The notes under the pieces were generated by a model. The model was not told where the DNA came from and searched no databases. It saw only the letters and a program-made list of their open reading frames with translations. A stretch of DNA of 5,849 bases from Deltaproteobacteria bacterium (GTDB lineage Bacteria > Desulfobacterota > Binatia > UBA9968): contig JACPFH010000399.1 in the NCBI GenBank assembly GCA_016183075.1, positions 1 to 5,849 on the forward strand, in the 5' to 3' direction. The translations under genes were made by a program, and so were the position numbers. How positions within the stretch are numbered: the first letter of the stretch is position 1; each line of letters starts with the position of its first letter. This document shows positions 1 to 5,849 of this stretch, piece by piece.

Positions 1-321
1 CAGAACCAGATTGAAAAAGACTTTGGCAAGGTACAAAGCCGCCCGATCCATGGGGGATAGCAGGAGCGCCTCCAGACAGTGGTTTTCCCGCTCCGCCTGG
101 AAGAGCTGGGTCAACCCCAACGTTCCCGTAAACAAGAAGGCGAGCCAAAGGAGCCCCGGGGCCATCTCGGGGGCGCGCTCGCGGGAAATTTCGAAAGCAA
201 AGTGGAAAACGAAGAGGAGGAGCGTGCCGAAGAAAAACATCGTCACCAGGCTTTCCCTGCGGCGGATCTCAAGTAACAGGTCTTTCCAAACCAGCCACCC
301 GGCCTGTCTTAGGAGCTCCAT
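1..321 (-). CDS. ccmB: Haem exporter permease CcmB, N-terminal part (cut by window edge)
   Basis: Reading leftwards from the ATG at 321-319, the frame stays open for 107 codons to the window edge, so the C-terminal half lies outside. CcmB is the membrane subunit of the CcmAB ABC transporter, which with CcmC and CcmD handles haem loading of CcmE during System I cytochrome c maturation in the cytoplasmic membrane. Visible features are a cytoplasmic amphipathic start with WKDLLLEIRRRES (residues 12-24), a first membrane helix at about 25-44, a second at about 55-74, and the family-typical polar stretch LEALLLSPMDRAALYLAK (83-100). The ATG lies inside the 3' end of ccmA (13-base overlap) behind a G-rich Shine-Dalgarno sequence (GGGGGAG), which suggests translational coupling. 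Identification rests on resemblance to remembered CcmB sequences and on the ccmA neighbour. Confidence 0.9.
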   Translation of the reverse strand, partial: MELLRQAGWLVWKDLLLEIRRRESLVTMFFFGTLLLFVFHFAFEISRERAPEMAPGLLWLAFLFTGTLGLTQLFQAERENHCLEALLLSPMDRAALYLAKVFFNLVL

Positions 322-1025
322 CGCTCCCCCCGTGGGAGAAACTCCCCGAACGCGCGTTGGAAGTTAAGCCAAGGCTCCCGCTTGGGCTCGTCGAAAATGA
401 GCTTTCCCTGGTGCAGGATGAGAGCCCGATTGCACACGGCAAGAACCCGGGAAATGTGGTGACTGGCGATCACGACGATGCCGCCACCGCCGACCAGCCC
501 GCGGAGATACGTTTCCAGCAGATCGATGCCGCTCCCGTCGAGCGCGCCATAGGGCTCGTCCAAGAGCAGAAGCGTGGGCTTTAGCAGCAGCGATTTGGCG
601 ATGGCCAGGCGGCACTTCATGCCGCTGGAAAGGGATCCGACGTATTCACCGGCGCGGGATTCGAGCGCCACGGTCTCCAAGATCCGGGTAACTTCCGGCA
701 AATTTTCCCGCCTGCCGTAAAGGGAGCCAAAGAAGCGAAGGTTTTCTGCGACGGTGAGATTTTCGTAGAAATGCTCATTGGGCGAAAGCAGACCGATCAT
801 GGAACGAAGCCGGGAAGGGCCCCCGAGCAGATTCTCCCCGTCCAACTCAATGGCTCCGGAGGTTGGATAGAGAAGCCCGCAGAGGAGCTTGAGCAACGTT
901 GTCTTCCCGGCCCCATTGGGACCGAGCAGCGCCACGCAGTCGCCGGGTTTGAACTCGATCGTGACTTCCCGTAGCGCCCACAGGAAGCCGTAGGCCTTAG
1001 CTAGACTTCGAATCGTGAGGTGCAA
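309..1025 (-). CDS. ccmA: Haem exporter ATP-binding protein CcmA
   Basis: ABC-type ATPase that powers the CcmAB complex in cytochrome c maturation. Residues are numbered from the TTG start at 1025: Walker A GPNGAGKTT at 35-43, signature motif LSSGM at about 132-136, Walker B LLLLDEP with Asp156 and Glu157, D-loop GALD, and H-loop His189. The Q-loop position appears to be Pro (LLSPNEHFYENLTV) instead of Gln. I prefer the TTG start because AGGAG (1039-1035) sits 9 bases upstream, the resulting 238 residues fit the family, and the ABC domain begins almost at once. The longer GTG start at 1079 (256 aa) has no Shine-Dalgarno sequence and lies at or before the predicted transcription start. The stop overlaps ccmB. 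The name CcmA rather than a generic ABC-2 ATPase depends on the adjoining ccmB; the motifs alone would fit either. Confidence 0.88.
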   Translation of the reverse strand: MHLTIRSLAKAYGFLWALREVTIEFKPGDCVALLGPNGAGKTTLLKLLCGLLYPTSGAIELDGENLLGGPSRLRSMIGLLSPNEHFYENLTVAENLRFFGSLYGRRENLPEVTRILETVALESRAGEYVGSLSSGMKCRLAIAKSLLLKPTLLLLDEPYGALDGSGIDLLETYLRGLVGGGGIVVIASHHISRVLAVCNRALILHQGKLIFDEPKREPWLNFQRAFGEFLPRGERWSS

Positions 1026-1034
1026 GACACTTTT

Positions 1035-1039
1035 CTCCT
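1035..1039 (-). promoter_or_regulatory. Ribosome binding site deciding the ccmA start
   Basis: AGGAG on the minus strand, 9 bases before the in-frame TTG at 1025-1023. It is the only good Shine-Dalgarno sequence near the 5' end of ccmA and supports the TTG start over the GTG at 1079. Confidence 0.55.
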
Positions 1040-1081
1040 GCCGAAGCGCGGGTGCGGCGCGTCCATACAAATAGCTCACCG

Positions 1082-1110
1082 ACTATAATGCCCGAGCGCC
1101 TCGGATTCAA
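1082..1110 (-). promoter_or_regulatory. Candidate sigma-70 promoter for ccmAB
   Basis: On the minus strand TTGAAT (1110-1105) serves as -35 and TATAGT (1087-1082) as -10, separated by exactly 17 bases. Transcription would begin near 1075, downstream of the GTG at 1079, which gives an approximately 50-base leader to the TTG start. The match was made by eye. The -10 sequence is partly palindromic, so the opposite strand also shows TATAAT. Confidence 0.45.
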
Positions 1111-1239
1111 GCCAGGAGGCGCGGCGAAGGGACATGGGACGGCCTGTCCGATTATGATAGCTAATGTGCTATGGGCCGTTTGGCCGAATTGAACAAGCCT
1201 GCCGTGTTCACTAGAGTAAGTTCTAGGGGCATTCTTGGA

Positions 1240-1269
1240 TTGGACTTGCTAGATGAGATCAATCATAAT
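1240..1269 (+). promoter_or_regulatory. Candidate promoter for the TM-helix membrane protein gene
   Basis: TTGGAC (1240-1245) and CATAAT (1264-1269) are separated by 18 bases. The -10 matches at five of six positions and the -35 is weak. Transcription would start near 1276, placing the 1278-1313 hairpin at the very 5' end of the message. Confidence 0.35.
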
Positions 1270-1277
1270 GGTAGCGG

Positions 1278-1313
1278 TGCTCCCGGAACTCCGAGGCGGG
1301 CGGTGCGGGAGCA
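1278..1313 (+). repeat. Inverted repeat (leader hairpin) before the TM-helix gene
   Basis: TGCTCCCG (1278-1285) and CGGGAGCA (1306-1313) are perfectly complementary over 8 bp with a 20-base loop. The hairpin ends 13 bases before the strong Shine-Dalgarno sequence AAGGAGG (1327-1333). There is no T-run after it, so a terminator is unlikely. A 5' stabilising or regulatory stem is more plausible. Confidence 0.5.
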
Positions 1314-1338
1314 TTAATCTCAATCCAAGGAGGTTCGT

Positions 1339-2004
1339 ATGAACATTATCCCAACGGTTTCGGGAGCCTGGAACGCGTTTGCGACCAAAATCGGTGCGTT
1401 CTTACCGGATCTCTTTGCCGCGATCGTCATTCTGTTTGTCGGCTGGGTCGCATGCAATATCGCACAGCGTCTCGCAGTGCGTGTTCTGAGAATGAGTCGC
1501 TTTGACGTTCTCGCAGAACGATCCGGCATCGACCAGGCGCTCAAGCGCGGCGGCGTTCAGCAGAGCACTGCCGAGATCCTCGGCGTTCTCGTTTTCTGGT
1601 TTCTTTTTCTGATCGTCATTGTCGCCACGCTGGATACCCTCGGACTGCCGGGGGTGAGCGAGACCATGAATACGATTTTCCTGTATATTCCGCGCATCGT
1701 GGCTGCCCTGGTGGTGTTGATCCTCGGTCTTTACCTGGCGAATTTCATTCAGACAGTGACGCGGACGAGCTGCGCGAACGCCGGGCTGCAGCAAGCCGAT
1801 ACGATTGGTCGGGTCACGTACTACGCTACGGTGGTTTTTGTCGTGGCGGCGATCCTGCAAATCCTGGAGATCGCGGGGGAGATCGTGTTGTGGGCGTTCG
1901 TTTCCGTGTTCGGCGCGATCTGCGTCGCCTTGGCGATTGCGTTTGGCCTTGGCGGTCGGGATCTGGCGGCCCGCTACCTGGAAAAATGGTTCGAGCATAA
2001 ATAG
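1339..2004 (+). CDS. Small membrane protein of MscS/CmpX-type TM-helix repeats
   Basis: A 221-residue, very hydrophobic protein built from an internally repeated unit. Unit 1 is FLPDLFAAIVILFVGW (21-36) followed by a basic amphipathic helix. Unit 2 is YIPRIVAALVVLILGLYLANF (116-136, last residue a likely helix end). Other membrane helices lie at about 80-100, 158-178 and 181-203, and the last ends in GLGGRDLAARYLEKW (203-217). That ending is typical of the conserved TM-helix domain of MscS-like and CmpX proteins. The cytoplasmic beta and alpha/beta domains of MscS are absent, so channel activity cannot be assumed. The start is secure: AAGGAGG lies 5 bases before the ATG. The gene stands alone, co-directional with the TCA cluster 147 bases downstream. 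A role in envelope stress or osmotic response is a guess from the family. Confidence 0.8.
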   Translation: MNIIPTVSGAWNAFATKIGAFLPDLFAAIVILFVGWVACNIAQRLAVRVLRMSRFDVLAERSGIDQALKRGGVQQSTAEILGVLVFWFLFLIVIVATLDTLGLPGVSETMNTIFLYIPRIVAALVVLILGLYLANFIQTVTRTSCANAGLQQADTIGRVTYYATVVFVVAAILQILEIAGEIVLWAFVSVFGAICVALAIAFGLGGRDLAARYLEKWFEHK

Positions 2005-2006
2005 AG

Positions 2007-2022
2007 TCGCGTCGGAACGCGA
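2007..2022 (+). repeat. Short hairpin just after the TM-helix gene
   Basis: TCGCGT and ACGCGA form a 6-bp stem around a CGGA loop, three bases after the stop codon. No T-run follows directly, so it is at best a weak terminator or an mRNA 3'-end stem. Confidence 0.3.
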
Positions 2023-2030
2023 AAGACAAT

Positions 2031-2057
2031 TTGACTCTTCGGGACGGATAAGATAAA
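2031..2057 (+). promoter_or_regulatory. Candidate promoter for icd
   Basis: TTGACT (2031-2036, five of six matches to the -35 consensus) is followed after 15 bases by GATAAA (2052-2057, four of six), or one to two bases later by A/T-rich alternatives. The spacing is shorter than ideal. Transcription would begin near 2064, so the leader would include the 2086-2130 hairpin. Confidence 0.35.
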
Positions 2058-2058
2058 T

Positions 2059-2072
2059 AAAAACCGGTTTTT
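2059..2072 (+). repeat. Perfect 14-base palindrome in the icd leader region
   Basis: AAAAACCGGTTTTT is fully self-complementary. Its left half (2060-2067) can also pair with CCGGTTTT at 2107-2114, inside the loop of the downstream hairpin. It may be a protein-binding site or part of an alternative RNA fold. Confidence 0.5.
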
Positions 2073-2085
2073 CGACTGCTTTTCC

Positions 2086-2130
2086 ATAGCCTAAGGAGCG
2101 TCGAGGCCGGTTTTCAGCTCCTTAGGCTAT
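2086..2130 (+). promoter_or_regulatory. Strong hairpin in the icd leader, possible attenuator
   Basis: ATAGCCTAAGGAGC (2086-2099) and GCTCCTTAGGCTAT (2117-2130) pair perfectly over 14 bp with a 17-base loop, followed by TTCTT. It could be an intrinsic terminator for the upstream gene. However, only 10 bases separate it from the icd Shine-Dalgarno sequence (AGGGGAG, 2141-2147), so no promoter fits downstream and icd transcription must pass through it. Its being a structure is well supported; its role is inferred. Confidence 0.6.
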
Positions 2131-2151
2131 TTCTTACTCAAGGGGAGATTT

Positions 2152-3558
<1,407 letters not shown>

Positions 3559-3568
3559 ATGAAGAGCT

Positions 3569-3619
3569 GACCGAGGACCGAAGACCGCAGACCGGTCGGC
3601 CGTCCCCCGTCGTCGGTCC
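3569..3619 (+). repeat. Heptamer array A with imperfect inverted arm (icd/mdh gap)
   Basis: Four tandem copies of GACCGNN (3569-3596) have an exact period of 7. They are followed by a partly complementary arm. GGACCGA (3575-3581) pairs with TCGGTCC (3613-3619), and GAC (3583-3585) with GTC (3609-3611), interrupted by one A/G mismatch. The array lies 11 bases after the icd stop. The rest of the gap to 3659 holds the mdh Shine-Dalgarno sequence GAGGAG (3648-3653). Confidence 0.75.
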
Positions 3620-3659
3620 GGAACACGGCGGGTAGCTGCCGACCACTGAGGAGAAAAAC

Positions 3660-4526
3660 ATGGCGAGAAAAAAGATAGCTTTAATAGGTGCGGGGGCTAT
3701 CGGCGGGACGATGGCGCATCTGTGCGCCCTGAAGGGGTTAGGCGATGTCGTTCTCTACGACGTTATTGACGGCCTGCCTCAGGGGAAAGCGCTGGACCTG
3801 TTGCAATCGGCCCCCATCGAGAATTTCGATATCCAGGTTACCGGGACCACCAAATACGAGGATATCGCGGGCGCGGATGTCTGCATCGTGACCGCAGGGA
3901 TCGTGCGCAAGCCGGGAATGAGCCGCGACGACTTGCTCGGGACCAACGCAAAAATTATGCGGCAGGTCGCGGAGGGAATTAAAACCCATGCGCCGAACTC
4001 TCTCGTTATCGTCATCACGAACCCGCTGGACGCGATGGTGACCCTGACCAAGAGAGTAACCGGTTTTCCCAAGAATCGAGTGGTCGGCCAGTCTGTCCTG
4101 GGAGGTCACGGAGACGAGATGGTCCCGGTGCGCAGCAGCTGCCAGGTCTCCGGCGTGTCGATAGGGAAATTCATCTCCGCCAAGCGACTGGATGAGATTG
4201 AGGCCAGGGTGAGGAATGCGGGGGGCGAGATCGTGGCGCTGCTGAAGACCGGATCGGCTTTCTATGCCCCTGCTTCGGCGGCGATTCGTATGGCCGGGGC
4301 CTATCTCCATGACAAAAAAGAGATCCTTCCCTGCGCGGCTTACCTGGAAGGGGAGTACGGCATCCACGGACAGTACTTCTGCGTCCCCGTCCTGATCGGC
4401 GCGGGCGGTGTGGAAAAAGTCGTCGAGATGGAGCTCAGCCCGGGCGAGAAAAAAGCCCTTGAGGAGTCCCTCGCCCACGTGAAGGATTTGGTCCAGGCCA
4501 TGGACAAGCTTTTAGCTAGTAAATAG
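3660..4526 (+). CDS. mdh: Malate dehydrogenase (LDH-like) with an internal active-site deletion
   Basis: By homology an NAD-dependent malate dehydrogenase of the LDH-like family (malate to oxaloacetate, cytosolic). The Rossmann start is intact: IGAGAIGG at 9-16 and the NAD-selecting Asp34. So are the mobile-loop arginines in RKPGMSRDD (Arg83, Arg89), NPLD (121-124) and the catalytic His150 in LGGHGDEMVP. The C-terminal half is typical (KTGSAFYAP, AAYLEGEYG). After GFPKNRVVGQ (135-144), however, the chain jumps via Ser-Val straight to LGGHGD. About 26 residues are missing that normally contain the D-x-A-R motif (catalytic Asp and substrate-binding Arg, LDH Asp168 and Arg171). The protein has 288 residues where about 310 is usual. 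Both flanks are in the same frame, so this is an in-frame deletion. Normal activity is doubtful; decay, a new role or an assembly fault are possible. GAGGAG stands 6 bases before the ATG. Confidence 0.88.
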   Translation: MARKKIALIGAGAIGGTMAHLCALKGLGDVVLYDVIDGLPQGKALDLLQSAPIENFDIQVTGTTKYEDIAGADVCIVTAGIVRKPGMSRDDLLGTNAKIMRQVAEGIKTHAPNSLVIVITNPLDAMVTLTKRVTGFPKNRVVGQSVLGGHGDEMVPVRSSCQVSGVSIGKFISAKRLDEIEARVRNAGGEIVALLKTGSAFYAPASAAIRMAGAYLHDKKEILPCAAYLEGEYGIHGQYFCVPVLIGAGGVEKVVEMELSPGEKKALEESLAHVKDLVQAMDKLLASK

Positions 4527-4590
4527 TCAATGGCAAATAGTAAATAGCTAGTCCCCACCATTCGCCATTCACCATTCACCATTCACCATT
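4513..4590 (+). repeat. Heptamer array B: two arms across the mdh end and mdh/sucC gap
   Basis: The left arm (4513-4554) shows degenerate YAAATRG units; AGTAAATAG recurs at 4518-4526 and 4539-4547, 21 bases (three periods) apart. The right arm (4556-4590) is five units of CACCATT, the second reading CGCCATT. The arms are imperfectly inverted: AATGGC (4529-4534) pairs with GCCATT (4564-4569), and the remaining differences are mostly transitions. The left arm includes the last codons and the TAG stop of mdh. The right arm ends six bases before the sucC ATG. Confidence 0.8.
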
Positions 4591-4596
4591 TCTCCC

Positions 4597-5775
4597 ATGA
4601 ATATCCACGAATACCAAGCCAAGGAAATTCTTAAGCGTTTCGGGATTCCGATTCCGAGGGGACACGTCGTCACGACGCCGGAGCAGGCCCGAACGGTAGC
4701 GCGGGATCTCGGCACCCCTTGCGTGGTCAAGGCCCAAATCCACGCCGGCGGAAGAGGCAAGGCTGGCGGAGTCAAACTGGCTGGAAATGCGGAAGAGGCG
4801 GGAACCAAGGCAGCAGAACTGCTTGGGAAAACGCTAGTAACGCACCAGACCGGGCCCCAAGGGAGGGAAGTGCGGCGGGTGTTGGTGGAGGAGGGGCTGA
4901 AGATCGAACGGGAGCTTTATGTCGGTATCGTACTAGATCGGTCGGTGTCACGACCTTCGCTCATTGCCTCAGCAGAGGGAGGGGTCGAGATCGAAGAGGT
5001 GGCGCAAAAAACACCGGAAAAAATTTTCACCGAGTTGGTCGACCCGGCTGTCGGCCTGCAGCCCTTTCAAGGGCGTAGGCTGGCCTACCGGCTGGGGATT
5101 CACACCGAACACGTCACGCCAATGGTTACGCTCCTCCTCGGGCTGGCGCGGGCTTTTGGGGAACTGGACTGCTCTCTCGTCGAGATCAACCCGTTGGTTC
5201 AGACCCGTGGGGGCGCTTTCGTGGCGCTCGACGCCAAGATGAACTTTGACAACAATGCCCTTTACCGCCAACCGGAGATCGCCACTCTCAGAGATCTGGA
5301 CGAGGAGGACCCCAAAGAGGTCGAGGCCTCAGAATTCGGCCTATCTTACATATCCTTGGAGGGGAATATCGGTTGCATGGTTAACGGCGCCGGACTGGCG
5401 ATGGCAACCATGGATATCATCAAACTTCACGGTGGCGAGCCGGCCAATTTTCTTGATGTCGGCGGTGGGGCCACGAGGGAAAAAGTCACCGAGGCGTTCA
5501 AGATCCTGCTGTCCGACCGGCGAGTGGAGGGCGTATTGGTCAACATCTTTGGCGGCATCATGCGCTGCGACGTCATCGCACAGGGGGTCGTGGAGGCGGC
5601 CCGAGAGATCCATATTCAGGTTCCTTTAGTGGTTCGCCTGCAAGGGACCAACGTGGAGTTGGGACAAAAAATCCTCGCCGACTCGGGTCTTTCCATCATC
5701 CCGGCCGAGACCATGGCCGAAGCGGCAGAGAAGATAGTAAAGGCAGTTAAAGAAGGCGAGAGGCGTGAGGCGTGA
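4597..5775 (+). CDS. sucC: Succinyl-CoA synthetase (ADP-forming) beta subunit
   Basis: Beta subunit of succinyl-CoA synthetase, which with SucD converts succinyl-CoA, phosphate and ADP or GDP to succinate, CoA and ATP or GTP in the cytosolic TCA cycle. The ATP-grasp domain is at about 1-240: Lys45 and the [10 protein letters not shown] loop (51-60), and the Mg-binding residues Glu197 and Asn199 of EINPL plus Asp212. The C-terminal CoA-ligase domain contains the [18 protein letters not shown] block (256-273), DVGGGA (287-292), [10 protein letters not shown] (316-325) and VRLQGTN (346-352). The length of 392 fits E. coli SucC (388). The start [12 protein letters not shown] is canonical, yet no Shine-Dalgarno sequence precedes it; heptamer array B fills the position. 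Translation may depend on coupling to mdh. The last codons (GERREA) and the TGA stop are made of array C. Confidence 0.97.
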   Translation: MNIHEYQAKEILKRFGIPIPRGHVVTTPEQARTVARDLGTPCVVKAQIHAGGRGKAGGVKLAGNAEEAGTKAAELLGKTLVTHQTGPQGREVRRVLVEEGLKIERELYVGIVLDRSVSRPSLIASAEGGVEIEEVAQKTPEKIFTELVDPAVGLQPFQGRRLAYRLGIHTEHVTPMVTLLLGLARAFGELDCSLVEINPLVQTRGGAFVALDAKMNFDNNALYRQPEIATLRDLDEEDPKEVEASEFGLSYISLEGNIGCMVNGAGLAMATMDIIKLHGGEPANFLDVGGGATREKVTEAFKILLSDRRVEGVLVNIFGGIMRCDVIAQGVVEAAREIHIQVPLVVRLQGTNVELGQKILADSGLSIIPAETMAEAAEKIVKAVKEGERREA

Positions 5776-5813
5776 GGAAAAAACTGTTGCCGGTTGCCTC
5801 ATGCCTATTGCCT
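5755..5813 (+). repeat. Heptamer array C with inverted arm (sucC end and sucC/sucD gap)
   Basis: Three GGCGWGA units (5755-5775) are followed by a right arm of four NNTGCCK units (5786-5813), both with period 7. GGCGTGAGG (5769-5777) pairs with CCTCATGCC (5797-5805) over 9 bp with one G-U pair; an outer, mismatched extension joins 5762-5768 to 5806-5812. The stop codon TGA of sucC (5773-5775) is part of the third unit. The array ends 11 bases before the sucD ATG. Confidence 0.75.
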
Positions 5814-5824
5814 GATTTGAGAAG

Positions 5825-5849
5825 ATGGCGATACTGGTTAACAAAAACA
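5825..5849 (+). CDS. sucD: Succinyl-CoA synthetase alpha subunit, first codons only
   Basis: Only eight codons and one base are present, translating to MAILVNKN. This matches the usual N-terminus of the SucD alpha subunit, which binds CoA and carries the phosphorylated His in its unseen part. It lies 49 bases after sucC on the same strand, the standard sucCD order. The upstream GAGAAG is a poor, too-close Shine-Dalgarno sequence. With so few residues the call depends largely on position after sucC. Confidence 0.8.

Larger units (their letters stand above)
1080..1338. other. Divergent intergenic region between ccmA and the TM-helix gene
   Basis: No credible gene is present. Besides the two candidate promoters and the leader hairpin it holds several short inverted repeats that could be operator sites: ATAGC/GCTAT (1157-1161 and 1168-1172), GGCC-GTTT-GGCC (1174-1185) and CTAGA/TCTAG (1211-1215 and 1222-1226). 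All are short enough to occur by chance. A second possible rightward promoter is TTGAAC (1189-1194), a 17-base spacer and TAGAGT (1212-1217). Confidence 0.5.

Noticed and set aside
11..367. 118-codon plus-strand frame at the left edge
   Set aside because: It is antisense to ccmB and the end of ccmA, and its product is a low-complexity Arg/Ser-rich string. The opposite strand gives a clear CcmB sequence.
1084..1089. TATAAT on the plus strand as a rightward promoter
   Set aside because: No -35-like sequence occurs at proper distance upstream (1061-1066 reads GTCCAT). The same bases serve a better leftward promoter.
2093..2098. AAGGAG in the icd leader stem as the ribosome binding site of a leader peptide
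   Set aside because: No start codon follows at a usable distance; the sequence is better explained as part of the 14-bp stem.
2086..2130. The hairpin as a plain terminator insulating icd from the upstream gene
   Set aside because: The following T-run is interrupted and no promoter fits between it and the icd start, so unconditional termination would silence icd. A conditional or structural role is more likely.
3738..4478. Long open frame (246 codons) on the minus strand opposite mdh
   Set aside because: It is antisense to a clearly conserved gene, its product is rich in His, Arg and Gly without a recognisable domain, and such frames are expected opposite GC-rich genes.
3660..4526. A frameshift as the cause of the short malate dehydrogenase
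   Set aside because: Both sides of the junction read correctly in one frame, and the N-terminus and C-terminus are family-typical. The shortfall is an internal in-frame gap.
4556..4590. CACCATT repeats as a CRISPR array
   Set aside because: The units are 7 bases and directly adjacent, with no spacers; this is a tandem repeat.

Overview
The window looks like chromosomal sequence from a Gram-negative, respiring bacterium of moderately high GC. It carries cytochrome c maturation (System I, ccmAB) genes, a bacterial NADP-type isocitrate dehydrogenase, a lactate-dehydrogenase-like malate dehydrogenase and a two-subunit succinyl-CoA synthetase. The long-form Icd and the LDH-like Mdh point away from enteric proteobacteria and towards a deeper, probably uncultured lineage. 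I cannot name a phylum from this sequence alone. There are no rRNA or tRNA genes, no insertion sequences and no CRISPR arrays.

Layout. Minus strand, 1-1079: ccmB (cut by the window edge) and ccmA, read leftwards, overlapping by 13 bases and probably driven by a promoter at 1082-1110. The 1080-1338 gap is a divergent intergenic region holding that promoter, a candidate rightward promoter and a leader hairpin. Plus strand: a 221-residue membrane protein made only of MscS/CmpX-type TM-helix repeats (1339-2004), then a 147-base gap with a perfect 14-bp hairpin and competing pairings. It continues with icd (2152-3558), mdh (3660-4526), sucC (4597-5775) and the first eight codons of sucD (5825-5849).

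How the genes work together. icd, mdh and sucCD form one co-directional TCA-cycle cluster. Icd oxidises isocitrate to 2-oxoglutarate, SucCD makes ATP or GTP from succinyl-CoA, and Mdh would oxidise malate to oxaloacetate. ccmAB belongs to the haem-delivery machinery for c-type cytochromes, consistent with respiration, but it is a separate transcription unit.

Main oddities. (1) mdh has an in-frame gap of about 26 codons that removes the segment carrying the catalytic Asp and the substrate-binding Arg, while the catalytic His and the NAD-binding site remain. (2) Each of the three gaps icd/mdh, mdh/sucC and sucC/sucD carries a heptamer (7-base period) array followed by an imperfect inverted array. 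The heptamer differs in each gap, and in two cases the array includes the stop codon of the upstream gene. (3) sucC begins at its canonical first residue but has no Shine-Dalgarno sequence, because an array occupies that position. (4) The icd leader can form mutually exclusive RNA structures.
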